Part shown: positions 49,063-58,233 of the stretch, in pieces | Layout: each line of letters begins with the position of its first letter | Position numbering within the stretch: the first letter of the stretch is position 1 | Source of the DNA: JAJXWB01 sp965246795 | GTDB lineage: Bacteria > Pseudomonadota > Alphaproteobacteria > Rhizobiales > Beijerinckiaceae | DNA length: 64,000 bases | Assembly (NCBI GenBank): GCA_965246795.1 | Contig: CBDFFN010000014.1 | Span: 1 to 64,000 of the forward strand | Reading direction: 5' to 3' | Notes under the pieces: generated by a model | What the model was told of the DNA's origin: nothing | Seen by the model: the letters and a program-made list of their open reading frames with translations, nothing else | Databases searched by the model: none | Program-made: the position numbers and the translations under genes

Positions 49063-50822
49063 GCGTCGCCGGCGAAAGCGTGCCGACAACAAACGGCGCG
49101 TCCCGTACGATCGTCGGTCACGCGCTTTTCATCGCACTGGCACTTGCCGCGATCGCACTTGCGGCATCGGTGAAAACCGACGGCTATGTGGCCAACATCC
49201 TGATGCAGGCGGCGACCTATGCGGTCGCGGTCTGCGGCCTGTCCGTCGTGCTCGGCCTTTGCGGGCAGATCAATCTCGCGCAGGCGGCCTTCTTCGCGAT
49301 CGGCGCATATAGCGTTGGCCTCGGCACTGCCGACTACGGCCTCAGCTACTGGCTGTGCCTTGCGGTCGGAATGCTGTTCGCCGCCATCGCCGGTGGTCTG
49401 CTTGGCTCATCGACGTTGCGACTCGGCGGTCATTACCTCGCGATGGTGACGATCTCCTTCCAGCAGATCCTGACCGTCTTTCTCATCAACGAGATCGCCG
49501 TCACGCATGGGCCGGACGGTGTGCGCAACATCAAGCGTCCCGAACTTTTCTTGTCCGCCCAAGCCTATCTCGCTTTTGCCGTCGCGATGCTGGCGATCAC
49601 CGGCTATTTCGTGTGGCGGCTCGCCGACACGAAACTCGGCCGCGCCATGCGTGCGGTGCGCGACAACGAGATCGCCGCGAGCGCCGCAGGCATCGACATC
49701 TACAAGACCAAGGTTACGGCCTTTGCGATCTGCGCCATGCTCGGCGGGCTCGGCGGCGGATTGTTCGCCGGCGGTTTCTCCTATGTGAGCCCGGACCAAT
49801 TCGCTTTCTCCGAGTCGATCGTCTTTCTCACGATGGCGCTGCTTGGCGGCGTCGCGTCACCAATCGGTTCCGCGATCGGCACGGGTCTGTTGATCCTGAT
49901 TCCGGAATGGCTGCGATTTTTGAAGAGCATTCCAGGCCTCTATCTCGCAATCTACGGCCTTGCGGTCATCCTCATCGTTGTCTTCATGCCGGACGGCATC
50001 TGGGGTTTTGTCACGCGTCTGTTCCGTCGCGCGCGCGTCGCGGCTTCGACCAGCGCGCCGCCGCTCGTTCTTAAGCCTGCGGATTCCGGGAAAGGCGCGG
50101 CGCTCGAAGTGTCGGGCCTCGCGAAGCATTTCGGTGGGTTGAAAGCCGTCGACGCCATCGATTTTGCCGTGGCGCGCGGCAAGGTTCACGCGCTGATCGG
50201 GCCCAACGGATCAGGCAAAACGACAACGCTCAACGTCGTCTCCGGACTCTACAAACCGACCGCGGGCCGCATCGCGCTCGATGGCGTCGACATCACAAAA
50301 TTGCCGACGCACAAGCGCACGCAAGCGGGTCTCGGACGCACATTCCAGAACATTCGCCTCTTCCGCACGATGAGCGCGCTGGAGAATGTCGTCATCGGCG
50401 CGGAGCGGCCGGGCAATACACTTGTCGCGCAGGATCATGCGACGCTCGTGGCGCGCGCGCAGAGCGCGCTCGATTTCGTCGGCCTCGGTCCACGTGCAAC
50501 GGAACTGGTCACGTCGTTCAGTTACGGCCATCAGCGCCTGATCGAGATCGCGCGCGCGCTTGCGGCAAATCCGACGGTGCTACTGCTCGACGAGCCGGCC
50601 GCGGGCCTCAATCCGAGCGAGAAGAAATCGCTGCACGACCTGCTCGAGAAGATCGCGGCACAGGGCCTCACCATTCTCATCATCGACCACGACATGACCC
50701 TTGTGTCGGGCGTCGCGGAACACATCACCGTGCTTAATTTTGGCCGCCGCATCGCCGATGGCGAGACGCTCGGCGTGCTGCGCAATCCCGATGTGGTCGC
50801 GGCATACCTCGGAGCGGAGTGA
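49059..50822 (+). CDS. Fused ABC permease/ATP-binding protein (LivM-LivG)
   Basis: A 587-residue fusion. Residues 1-320 are a LivM permease (AVAVCGLSVVLGLCGQINLAQAAFFAIGAY; EA-type loop RDNEIAASAAGIDIYKTK). A linker of about 25 residues leads to a LivG ATPase, residues 347-587, with Walker A GPNGSGKTTT (381-390), signature region SYGHQRLIEIARAL, Walker B VLLLDEPAAGLNP and H-loop IDHDM. Fused LivMG proteins are common in this class of importers in Rhizobiales. It overlaps livH by 4 bp and livF follows, so all are one operon. Confidence 0.93.
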   Translation: MSVAGESVPTTNGASRTIVGHALFIALALAAIALAASVKTDGYVANILMQAATYAVAVCGLSVVLGLCGQINLAQAAFFAIGAYSVGLGTADYGLSYWLCLAVGMLFAAIAGGLLGSSTLRLGGHYLAMVTISFQQILTVFLINEIAVTHGPDGVRNIKRPELFLSAQAYLAFAVAMLAITGYFVWRLADTKLGRAMRAVRDNEIAASAAGIDIYKTKVTAFAICAMLGGLGGGLFAGGFSYVSPDQFAFSESIVFLTMALLGGVASPIGSAIGTGLLILIPEWLRFLKSIPGLYLAIYGLAVILIVVFMPDGIWGFVTRLFRRARVAASTSAPPLVLKPADSGKGAALEVSGLAKHFGGLKAVDAIDFAVARGKVHALIGPNGSGKTTTLNVVSGLYKPTAGRIALDGVDITKLPTHKRTQAGLGRTFQNIRLFRTMSALENVVIGAERPGNTLVAQDHATLVARAQSALDFVGLGPRATELVTSFSYGHQRLIEIARALAANPTVLLLDEPAAGLNPSEKKSLHDLLEKIAAQGLTILIIDHDMTLVSGVAEHITVLNFGRRIADGETLGVLRNPDVVAAYLGAE

Positions 50823-50824
50823 AC

Positions 50825-51559
50825 ATGGCTCTGCTGGAAGTCGCCGATCTCGTGGTCCGCTACGGCGAGATCGAGGCGTTGCGCGGTGTTTCGTTCGCGG
50901 TCGAGGAAGGGCAGGTCGTCACGCTGCTCGGCTCGAACGGCGCGGGCAAATCGACGACGTTGCGCGCGATCTCGGGGCTCGCTGTTCCCACGAGCGGCAC
51001 GATCCGCTTCGACGGTAAGAGCATTGCGGGCCTCTCGGCCGAAGCGATCGTGCGGCTCGGCATCGCCCATGTGCCGGAAGGGCGGCGCGTCTTTCCCGGC
51101 CTTTCGGTGCGCGAGAACATCATGCTCGGTGCATCGAACGGAAAGACGCCGCGCGGAGATATTCGTCGCGAGGCCGACGGAATGTTCGATCTCTTCCCCG
51201 ACATAAAACCATTCGCGAATGCACTGGGCTGGACGCTATCGGGCGGCCAGCAGCAAATGGTGGCCGTGGCTCGTGGCTTGATGGCGAAGCCTCGCTTGCT
51301 GCTGCTCGACGAACCGTCGCTTGGCCTAGCGCCGGTCATCGTACAGGCGGTGTTCCGCATCATCGCGGAAATTCGCCGACGTGGCACGACGGTGCTGCTT
51401 GTCGAACAGAACGCGCGCATGGCACTGAAGATCGCCGATTACGGCTACGTGCTGGAGACCGGCCGCCTCGCGCTCGGTGGCCCGCCCGACAGGCTGTGGA
51501 ACGACGAGGCGATCCGCGACGCTTATCTTGGCGGTGCGCAGGTGAAGGCAGCGGTGTAG
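50825..51559 (+). CDS. livF: ABC transporter ATP-binding protein (LivF)
   Basis: A 244-residue ATPase. ATG 50825 is preceded by GGAG at good spacing; GTG 50819, overlapping the previous stop as GTGA, is the alternative start. The domains run Walker A GSNGAGKSTT, Q-loop HVPEGRRVFPGL, signature LSGGQQQMVAVARGL, Walker B LLLLDEPSLGLAP and H-loop VEQNARMAL, all typical of LivF. It pairs with the LivG half of the fusion. It closes the transport operon; the VOC gene starts 30 bp later. Confidence 0.95.
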   Translation: MALLEVADLVVRYGEIEALRGVSFAVEEGQVVTLLGSNGAGKSTTLRAISGLAVPTSGTIRFDGKSIAGLSAEAIVRLGIAHVPEGRRVFPGLSVRENIMLGASNGKTPRGDIRREADGMFDLFPDIKPFANALGWTLSGGQQQMVAVARGLMAKPRLLLLDEPSLGLAPVIVQAVFRIIAEIRRRGTTVLLVEQNARMALKIADYGYVLETGRLALGGPPDRLWNDEAIRDAYLGGAQVKAAV

Positions 51560-51589
51560 TTCCGCACGCCGAACTGGAACGAGCCCGCC

Positions 51590-52009
51590 TTGCAGCAACA
51601 AGTCTCCGTCATCACGCTCGGCATCGCCGATCTCGATCGCTCGATGCGCTTCTACAGAGATGGGTTCGGCTGGACGCCGGTCTTCACGAACGAAGAGATC
51701 GCTTTCTATCAGATGAACGGTTTCGTGCTCGGCACGTGGCTGCAGACGGGTCTCGAAGCCGACATGAAACGGCCGCTGCAGCGTCCCGGCGCGTTCGCGC
51801 TGGCGCACAATGTTGGTTCGCAAGACGCGGTCGATGCGCTCATCGCGCATCTCGCAATGCACGGTGGGAGAATCCTGCGTCCCGCAGATGCGCCGCCACA
51901 TGGCGGCTATCGCGGCTATATCGCCGACCCCGACGACCATGCCTGGGAGATCGCGTGGAACGCGGCGTGGAAAATCGACGCGAAGGGTTTTGTAACCTTC
52001 GGTATTTGA
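51590..52009 (+). CDS. VOC/glyoxalase-family protein
   Basis: A 139-residue protein starting at TTG 51590. The pattern VITLGIADLDRSMRFYRDGFGWTP and the end GGYRGYIADPDDHAWEIAWN, with the metal-ligand Glu in the last strand, are typical of glyoxalase/bleomycin-resistance/dioxygenase proteins. Its position after the liv genes and before the dehydrogenase suggests a role in the same uptake-linked pathway. The ribosome site is weak (GGAACGAG), consistent with read-on from livF. Confidence 0.85.
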   Translation: MQQQVSVITLGIADLDRSMRFYRDGFGWTPVFTNEEIAFYQMNGFVLGTWLQTGLEADMKRPLQRPGAFALAHNVGSQDAVDALIAHLAMHGGRILRPADAPPHGGYRGYIADPDDHAWEIAWNAAWKIDAKGFVTFGI

Positions 52010-52047
52010 TCGGGCCGAGACCCGTCGAGACAAGTGCAAGAGAGCCC

Positions 52048-53133
52048 ATGACTGTCCACATCTCCGTCGCAAAACTCATCGATCTCATTGTCGACGTTTT
52101 TTTACGCGTCGGCTCGTCGACGGAGGAAGCCCGACGCGTCGCGACATCGCTCGTCGGCGCAAATCTCGCGGGCCATGATTCCCACGGCGTCATCCGGGTG
52201 CCGCGTTACGTCGACTGGGTGCATTCCGGCGACATCGTGCCGAACCAGACGATCGAGCGCATCATCGACACGCCGGCGCTTGCCGTCGTCGATGGTCGCT
52301 ACGGATTTGGCCAAACGGTTGCGCCGATGGCGGTGCAGATCGGTATCGAGAAATGCCGCTCGCTCGGCCTCTCCGCGATCGCCCTGCGCGATGCCGCGCA
52401 TATCGGCCGCGTCGGCGAGTGGGCGGAGCAGGCGGCCGAGGCCGGCTACGTCTCGGTGCATTTCGTCAACGCGTCGGGCTCGATCCTTGTCGCGCCGTTC
52501 GGCGGCATCGAGCGGCGGCTTTCGACGGCGCCCTTCTGCGTCGGTGTGCCGCGCGAGGGCCGAGAACCCGTGATCCTGGATTTCGCTACGTCGCTTGTAG
52601 CGGAAGGCAAGGTTGCCGTCGCGAGCCGTGGCGGCAAGCCGCTGCCCGAAGGCTCGCTCGTCGGACCTGACGGTGCGCTTTCGACCGATCCCGCGATGCT
52701 CTACGGCCCAATGACGCCTGAGGGTCCGCGAGACTCGACACTTGGCCAAGGCGCCATCCGCGCTTTCGGAGAGCATAAGGGCTCGGGCCTTGCCTTGATG
52801 TGCGAATTGCTCGGTGGTTCGCTCACCGGCACCGGCGCGACGAAGCCGGGTCGCCGCTTCGCCAACGGCATGTTCTCCGTCTACGTCGACCCTGCGCGCG
52901 TCGACCCTGAAAAGCTTTTTGACGGCGACGTCGGCCGCTATCTCGATTGGTTCAAGACGGCGAAGACCATGCCCGGCCACGCGATCCTGACGCCGGGTGA
53001 GCCGGAACGTGCGGCACGCGCGAAGCGTATGGCGGAAGGCGTGCCGCTGCCGGCCGAGACATGGGAATCGATCGCCGCCGCGGCGCGTGGTGTCGGCGTA
53101 CCGGACGACGCGATCACGCACGCGATGCAGTGA
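52048..53133 (+). CDS. Malate/lactate/ureidoglycolate dehydrogenase family oxidoreductase (Ldh_2)
   Basis: A 361-residue NAD(P)-dependent dehydrogenase from ATG 52048. Signature stretches are AGHDSHGVIRVPRYVDWV, VDGRYGFGQTVAPMAV, RDAAHIGRVGEWAEQAA, LDFATSLVAEGKVAVA, and GEHKGSGLALMCELLGGSLTG. Members oxidise malate, L-lactate, ureidoglycolate, sulfolactate or related 2-hydroxyacids. The neighbouring liv operon hints that it acts on the imported compound or a product of it. A long in-frame extension upstream is not homologous and overlaps the VOC gene in another frame. Confidence 0.9.
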   Translation: MTVHISVAKLIDLIVDVFLRVGSSTEEARRVATSLVGANLAGHDSHGVIRVPRYVDWVHSGDIVPNQTIERIIDTPALAVVDGRYGFGQTVAPMAVQIGIEKCRSLGLSAIALRDAAHIGRVGEWAEQAAEAGYVSVHFVNASGSILVAPFGGIERRLSTAPFCVGVPREGREPVILDFATSLVAEGKVAVASRGGKPLPEGSLVGPDGALSTDPAMLYGPMTPEGPRDSTLGQGAIRAFGEHKGSGLALMCELLGGSLTGTGATKPGRRFANGMFSVYVDPARVDPEKLFDGDVGRYLDWFKTAKTMPGHAILTPGEPERAARAKRMAEGVPLPAETWESIAAAARGVGVPDDAITHAMQ

Positions 53134-53197
53134 CGGCCGTCACAGGCAGGATGCGCATACCGCGTCACGATGGTGAGATCCGATAAGGAGAGCCGCG

Positions 53198-53548
53198 ATG
53201 CGCCGTCCCGTCTATGCCTTTCTGGCTTGCGCTTTCGTTTCGATGCCGCAGTTTTGTCTTGCAGCATCTGTTGGCGGGAGCCGGCTTGGTTCGCCGCCCG
53301 CCGCTAATCGAACGCCCGCTTATGCGCCGCGCCCGAAGGCGCCGGCGTCTTCGGGCCGCCCGACATCGAATAGCGCCACTGCTACGTCGAGCAAATCGAA
53401 GTTGGATAGCGTCGGCGATATGAGCCAGCTCGAACAGATGCGCATGCAATCCATGATGGACCGTCGTTCGAAGGCACTCGAGACGCTGTCGAACATCCAG
53501 AAAAAGCAGTCCGACACCAGCAAAAGCATCATCAACAACATCCGCTAG
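53198..53548 (+). CDS. Small exported protein with C-terminal helix, unknown function
   Basis: A 116-residue protein from ATG 53198, preceded by AAGGAGAG. The signal peptide is residues 1-22 (FLACAFVSMPQFCLAAS). A disordered Pro/Ser/Thr-rich stretch (residues 25-70) leads to a polar helix (SQLEQMRMQSMMDRRSKALETLSNIQKKQSDTSKSI is its extent, residues 77-112) likely to form a coiled coil. No known motif. It stands alone between the dehydrogenase and the convergent antiporter. Confidence 0.7.
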   Translation: MRRPVYAFLACAFVSMPQFCLAASVGGSRLGSPPAANRTPAYAPRPKAPASSGRPTSNSATATSSKSKLDSVGDMSQLEQMRMQSMMDRRSKALETLSNIQKKQSDTSKSIINNIR

Positions 53549-53555
53549 GCGCGGA

Positions 53556-55367
53556 TCACTCGGCGGCCTGCACCGCCGGTTTCTTGCCACTCGCGGCACC
53601 GTCGGCCACGACGTCCGACTCGAAAAGGCTCTGCAGTTCCTGCGCGGCCGCGTTCGCGGTCTGGATCATCGCACTTTCGTTGCCGAGCGCAGACAGCTGC
53701 TTTACGAGCAGCCGCTCGTCGTGATCGCGGAACGCTTGCACCGTGCGCTGCACCTCGTGTTTCGGCAGGCCCCAGTCGTGCAGCACGAGTTCGGTCATGC
53801 GCAGGCTCGAGAAAAAGGTCTCGCGCACGACGTGCTTGACGCCCTCCTTTAACAGAAGGTGCGCGTGCTGCCGGCTTCGGGCACGTGCAAAAATCGTGAG
53901 GTGCGGAAATTCGCGACGCGCCAGCTGCACGACTTTCATCGACAGGTCGACATCCCCAAGCGCAACGACGAGAATCTTTGCATCTGCTGCGCCGACAGCG
54001 CGTAAAAGTTCGACGCGCGACGGATCGCCGAAGAACGCGACGCGGCCAAAGCGGCGCACGATCTCGATATTCTCAGGGTCAGAATCGAGCGCGTGGAACG
54101 CGATATTGCGCACCGCAAGAATGCGACCGAGCACCTGACCGAAGCGGCCGAAGCCGCAGATGATGACGGGCTTCGTCTCAACGTCTTTCACGTCGTCGTG
54201 CTGCAGCGTCGCCTTTCCGCGCAGCTTTGGCATCAGCAGCGATTCCGACAATGCAAAGATAATCGGGCTCGCGGCCATCGACAGCGCGACGATCAGCATG
54301 GCGCGATCGTATTGCGCTTTTGCCAGCACGCCGGCAGCAAGTGCGACGCCGAAAAGCACAAATGAAAATTCGCTACCCTGCGCGAGCGATACTGCGGCGC
54401 GTAGCGCCGACGAACTCTTCACACCGCGAATCTTCTCAAGAACGAAGACGACAGCGATCTTTGCGGCAACCAGTCCGAGCGCACCGGCGATGATCAGCAA
54501 CGGTTCGGCGAGAATAAGTTTTAGGTCCGCCTGCATGCCGACTGAGGCGAAGAAGAAGCCGAGCAGCAAACCCTCGAACGGTGCAACGTCGGCCTCTAAC
54601 TCGTGGCGGTACTCCGATTCCGACAAGATGACGCCAGCAGCGAATGCGCCGAGCGAGGCGGGCAGGCCAGCGGCGCTCGTTGCATAGGCCGCCGCGACAA
54701 CAGTAAGCAGCGACGCGGCGGTGAAGAGCTCCTGTGTCTTCGCGCCGCCGATGAGACGGTAGACGGGGCGCAGCAAATAGCGGCCGACGAGCAAAATGCC
54801 GGCCACCGCGACCGCAGCTTTAAGCAGCGACGGCCACACCGGCCCGCCCTTCGTCGCGGTCTCCATCGCGAGAAAGGGAATTGCAGCGACGAGCGGCACC
54901 GAAGCGATGTCCTGAAAGAGCAGGACGGCAAACGCATCTCGCCCGGCAGCGCCGTTCAGCAGATCGCGCTCGCCGAGCATGGGCAGGACGATAGCGGTGG
55001 ACGACAGCGCAAGCCCTGCGCCGAGCACGAGCGCGGAGTTCAGCGATTGCTGCGCGACGAAGACAAGCGCGCAGGCGACGATCGCGGTGGTGACAAAGAC
55101 CTGGCCGGCTCCGAGGCCGAAGACGGCGCGGCGCATCAGCCAGAGGCGGCGCGGGCGCAGCTCCAGCCCGATGAGGAAGAGGAGCATTAAGACGCCGAGT
55201 TCGGAAATCTCCTGGATTTCGTGCACGTCGGTGACGAGGCCGAGGGCGCTAGGACCAAGCAGCGCGCCGCAGATGAGATAGCCGAGGATGGAGCCGAGGC
55301 CTACGCGGCGTGTCAGCGAGACGAAGACGACGGTCGCAAGAAGCAGGCAGACGAGGATGAGAAGCAT
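53556..55367 (-). CDS. CPA2-family monovalent cation:proton antiporter (KefB/KefC-like)
   Basis: A 603-residue antiporter. About 12 membrane segments cover residues 1-385, with ELGVLMLLFLIGLELRP, LALSSTAIVLPML and GAFAAGVILSESEYRHELEAD as the typical transport-core motifs. A TrkA-N Rossmann domain follows (VIICGFGRFGQVLGRIL; HALDSDPENIEIVRRFG). A Ser/Ala/Glu-rich tail ends the protein. It probably exchanges K+ or Na+ for H+. In E. coli KefB/C respond to glutathione adducts; the ancillary KefG/F subunit gene is not adjacent here. Confidence 0.93.
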   Translation of the reverse strand: MLLILVCLLLATVVFVSLTRRVGLGSILGYLICGALLGPSALGLVTDVHEIQEISELGVLMLLFLIGLELRPRRLWLMRRAVFGLGAGQVFVTTAIVACALVFVAQQSLNSALVLGAGLALSSTAIVLPMLGERDLLNGAAGRDAFAVLLFQDIASVPLVAAIPFLAMETATKGGPVWPSLLKAAVAVAGILLVGRYLLRPVYRLIGGAKTQELFTAASLLTVVAAAYATSAAGLPASLGAFAAGVILSESEYRHELEADVAPFEGLLLGFFFASVGMQADLKLILAEPLLIIAGALGLVAAKIAVVFVLEKIRGVKSSSALRAAVSLAQGSEFSFVLFGVALAAGVLAKAQYDRAMLIVALSMAASPIIFALSESLLMPKLRGKATLQHDDVKDVETKPVIICGFGRFGQVLGRILAVRNIAFHALDSDPENIEIVRRFGRVAFFGDPSRVELLRAVGAADAKILVVALGDVDLSMKVVQLARREFPHLTIFARARSRQHAHLLLKEGVKHVVRETFFSSLRMTELVLHDWGLPKHEVQRTVQAFRDHDERLLVKQLSALGNESAMIQTANAAAQELQSLFESDVVADGAASGKKPAVQAAE

Positions 55368-55429
55368 GGGCGCAACCTATTCGCCTGCGACCTCCGGGTC
55401 ACGCAAAAGCAACGCTTGCGCCAGTCGAA

Positions 55430-56392
55430 CTATTTCGCGGCGGCGTTCTGCACGACATCGACACGGTCGTCGCGCACGTCGAACGCCATGAGGTCAGTGC
55501 CGAGCGCGAGCGGACCGGCATAGGTCTCGCGTGTCTGCGTCTCGACATCGGCCGGTTTCGGCGGCGGTGTGTTGGCGCCGCCGATCAGCACGAGATGCGT
55601 ATAGGCGGCCATCTTCGGCTTGACCTGCGAGAAGATGCGACCTGCCTCCTGCGGCGAGGTGTGATGCGCAAAGATCGTTTGCACGACGATATTCTTGCGC
55701 AGGAGCTCGGGATCGGAGGCGCAGACTTCGTGGACGACCAGCGTCGCGCCCTGCGCATTGCGGATGAGGTTTTCGGAGTATCGCGTGTCGCCGGAAATGA
55801 CGACCGACTTGCCGGCATAGTCGACGCGGTAGCCATAGGCCGGCTTGATGTATTTGCCGTGATCCACCTCGAAGGCCGTCACCTTCACATCGTTCTTTTC
55901 GTAGACGACGCCGTCTTCGCGAAATTCTGACGGCGCGATGGCGATGGCCTCCATCGGATATTTCTCGTCGTCCCAGCGGATGCGAAGGTCCGCTTCATAG
56001 GCTTTTTCGAGATTGCGCATGAGATTGTTGGTGCCGACTGGCCCGATGATGCGGAACGGGCCGCGACGCGCGCCATAGGGACGATCGATCCAGCCCGTCA
56101 GCCACAGGTCCGGCAAGCCGTTGACGTGGTCGGAATGAAAATGCGTGAGGAAGGTCGCCGTGATCGCACCCATCGGCACCTTGATCTGTGCGAGGCGGAT
56201 GGTGGCGCCGCGGCCGACGTCGAACAGCAGCTTCTCCTGGCCGGCTTCGACGAGGGTCGCGGGGCCAAAGCGATCAGGCAGCGGATTTGGCGAGCCGGTG
56301 CCGAGGAGGGTGACGCGGAAATCTTGCGCGTGAGCGGACGACGATGCCGCAACGAGATAGCAAGCCGTTGCGATCGTCTTCGCAATTTTCAT
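55430..56392 (-). CDS. Exported MBL-fold metallo-hydrolase
   Basis: A 320-residue protein from ATG 56392 with a signal peptide (residues 1-23, VAASSSAHAQ). The metal-binding motif is THFHSDHVNGL, with further ligands in VISGDTRYSENL and FAHHTSPQEAG. The start DFRVTLLGTGSPNPLPDRFGPAT is like RNase Z/arylsulfatase-type MBL proteins, but the export signal argues for a periplasmic hydrolase of small esters, lactones or phosphates. It is on the same strand as the antiporter. Confidence 0.88.
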   Translation of the reverse strand: MKIAKTIATACYLVAASSSAHAQDFRVTLLGTGSPNPLPDRFGPATLVEAGQEKLLFDVGRGATIRLAQIKVPMGAITATFLTHFHSDHVNGLPDLWLTGWIDRPYGARRGPFRIIGPVGTNNLMRNLEKAYEADLRIRWDDEKYPMEAIAIAPSEFREDGVVYEKNDVKVTAFEVDHGKYIKPAYGYRVDYAGKSVVISGDTRYSENLIRNAQGATLVVHEVCASDPELLRKNIVVQTIFAHHTSPQEAGRIFSQVKPKMAAYTHLVLIGGANTPPPKPADVETQTRETYAGPLALGTDLMAFDVRDDRVDVVQNAAAK

Positions 56393-56405
56393 CACGGCGG
56401 ACACG

Positions 56406-56603
56406 TCAGCGGACCCCGCGTTTTTTGTGTTGGCCAAATGTCGTCGACGCGCTGTCTTGATAGACGCTCCTCGCTCCGCGCCGCGCGTGCTTCCAATTGT
56501 CAGCGGGCGCTTCTGGGATGTCGGTCACGTCAATGTCTTCATCGCGAAGCGCTTCAATTCGCTTCAGCTGGTCACGCTCGGCTGAACTTAAATCCAAGCG
56601 CAT
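56406..56603 (-). CDS. Orphan BrnA-like antitoxin-type small protein
   Basis: A 65-residue protein from ATG 56603, 14 bp after leuC. The core LRDEDIDVTDIPEAPADNWKHARRG is close to the BrnA consensus (D-D-I-D-x-S-D-I-P-E ... A-R-R-G). The ribbon-helix-helix that normally follows is missing; the tail is short and basic (GQHKKRGVR). No BrnT-like toxin gene is next to it. It may be a remnant, or an independent small regulator carried with leuC. Confidence 0.55.
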   Translation of the reverse strand: MRLDLSSAERDQLKRIEALRDEDIDVTDIPEAPADNWKHARRGARSVYQDSASTTFGQHKKRGVR

Positions 56604-56617
56604 CGAAAGCTCCTGCG

Positions 56618-58024
56618 TTACCCCCGCCACTCCCTGACATCCACGAACCGGCCCGCGATCGCCGCCGCCGCCGCCATCGCCGGCGACACAAGATGCGTGC
56701 GGCCCTTGAAGCCCTGACGGCCTTCGAAATTGCGGTTCGAGGTCGAGGCACAGCGCTCGCCCGGTGAGAGCTTGTCGGGGTTCATTGCGAGGCACATGGA
56801 GCAACCGGGTTCGCGCCATTCGAAGCCGGCGGCCAAGAAGATGCGGTCGAGGCCTTCGGACTCCGCCTGCTCCTTCACGAGACCCGAGCCTGGCACGACC
56901 ATCGCACTGACGCTCTCATGAACATGCATGCCGCGTATGATATCGGCGGCGATACGCAGATCCTCGATGCGGCCGTTGGTGCAGGAGCCGATGAACACGC
57001 GGTCGAGCGAAAGATCGGTGATCTTCTCGCCGCCATGCAAGCCCATGTAATCGAGCGAGCGGCGGATCGCCGCTTGTTTCTGTTCGCTCGGCGCATCCTC
57101 CGGCCGCGGCACGGTGCCGCCGATCGTCGTCACGTCTTCGGGGCTTGTGCCCCAGGTGACGATCGGCGGCAATTTCGCAGCGTCGAGCACGACGGTGCGA
57201 TCGTAATGCGCGCCGGCGTCGGTCGGCAGGCTTTCCCAGTAGCGTCGCGCCATGTCCCAATTGTCGCCGGTCGGCGTTTTCGGCCGGCCTTCGAGATAGG
57301 CGAAGGTCTTTTCGTCCGGCGCGATCATGCCGGCGCGCGCGCCGCCCTCGATCGTCATGTTGCAGACGGTCATGCGGCCTTCCATCGACAGCGCGCGGAT
57401 GGCGTCGCCGGCGAATTCGATGACGCTGCCGGTGCCGCCGGCGGTGCCGATCTCGCCGATGATGGCGAGGATGATGTCTTTTGCGGAGACGCCTTCACCG
57501 AGCGCGCCATCGACGCGCACGAGCATGTTCTTCGCCTTCTTCTGGATTAGCGTCTGCGTCGCCAGCACATGCTCGACTTCCGACGTGCCGATGCCGTGTG
57601 CGAGCGCACCAAACGCACCGTGGGTCGACGTGTGGCTGTCGCCACAAACGATCGTCGTGCCGGGAAGCGTGAAGCCCTGCTCCGGCCCGATGATATGGAC
57701 GATGCCCTGCCGGCGGTCGAGCTCATCGAAATATTCGACGCCGAATTCCGCAGCATTCTTCGCCAGCGTCTCGACTTGCAGACGCGATTCCGGATCTTCG
57801 ATGCCGCCGGAACGGTCGGTCGTCTGCACGTTGTGGTCGACGACGGCGAGCGTCTTCTCCGGGGCGCGCACCTTGCGACCGGCATTGCGCAAACCCTCGA
57901 ACGCCTGCGGGCTCGTGACCTCGTGCACGAGGTGACGGTCGATGTAGAGCAGGCACGTGCCGTCGGGCTGCGTATCGACGACGTGGTCGTCCCAGATCTT
58001 GTCGTAGAGCGTGCGGGGTTTCAT
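56618..58024 (-). CDS. leuC: 3-isopropylmalate dehydratase large subunit
   Basis: A 468-residue aconitase-family enzyme for leucine synthesis. The three cluster Cys are in FIGSCTNGR and CSMCLAMN, and MKPRTLYDKIWDDHVV, GDSHTSTHGAFGALAHGIGTSEVEHV and EGGARAGMIAPDE are diagnostic. It converts 2-isopropylmalate to 3-isopropylmalate together with LeuD, whose gene is not next to it. In related bacteria leuC often lies near rplS and trmD; here it is 45 kb from trmD. Confidence 0.98.
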   Translation of the reverse strand: MKPRTLYDKIWDDHVVDTQPDGTCLLYIDRHLVHEVTSPQAFEGLRNAGRKVRAPEKTLAVVDHNVQTTDRSGGIEDPESRLQVETLAKNAAEFGVEYFDELDRRQGIVHIIGPEQGFTLPGTTIVCGDSHTSTHGAFGALAHGIGTSEVEHVLATQTLIQKKAKNMLVRVDGALGEGVSAKDIILAIIGEIGTAGGTGSVIEFAGDAIRALSMEGRMTVCNMTIEGGARAGMIAPDEKTFAYLEGRPKTPTGDNWDMARRYWESLPTDAGAHYDRTVVLDAAKLPPIVTWGTSPEDVTTIGGTVPRPEDAPSEQKQAAIRRSLDYMGLHGGEKITDLSLDRVFIGSCTNGRIEDLRIAADIIRGMHVHESVSAMVVPGSGLVKEQAESEGLDRIFLAAGFEWREPGCSMCLAMNPDKLSPGERCASTSNRNFEGRQGFKGRTHLVSPAMAAAAAIAGRFVDVREWRG

Positions 58025-58068
58025 CGGTTTCTCGGCGTCCGTCTTCGGCTCATTGCCAATTCCGCCAT

Positions 58069-58174
58069 CCTCATCGTGAGGCGCACCGCAGGTGCGTCTC
58101 GAAGGATGAGATCAAGCATCAGCGCATCGACCCATCCTGCGAGACGCGGTCTGCGACCGCTCCTCAGGATGAGG
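58069..58174. repeat. Palindromic intergenic repeat, copy 2 (CCTCATCGTGAGG type)
   Basis: Same design as 34048-34150: CCTCATCGTGAGGCGCACC at one end, GCTCCTCAGGATGAGG at the other, with inner GTCTCGAAGGATG / CCATCCTGCGAGACG pairing. It occupies half of the 209-bp gap between leuC and the proline-rich membrane protein gene. Confidence 0.85.
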
Positions 58175-58233
58175 TATTCGGATGCGTACAGCTATCCCTT
58201 CACGTCAGGCGAGTCATCCTCCGCCGCAGCTTC

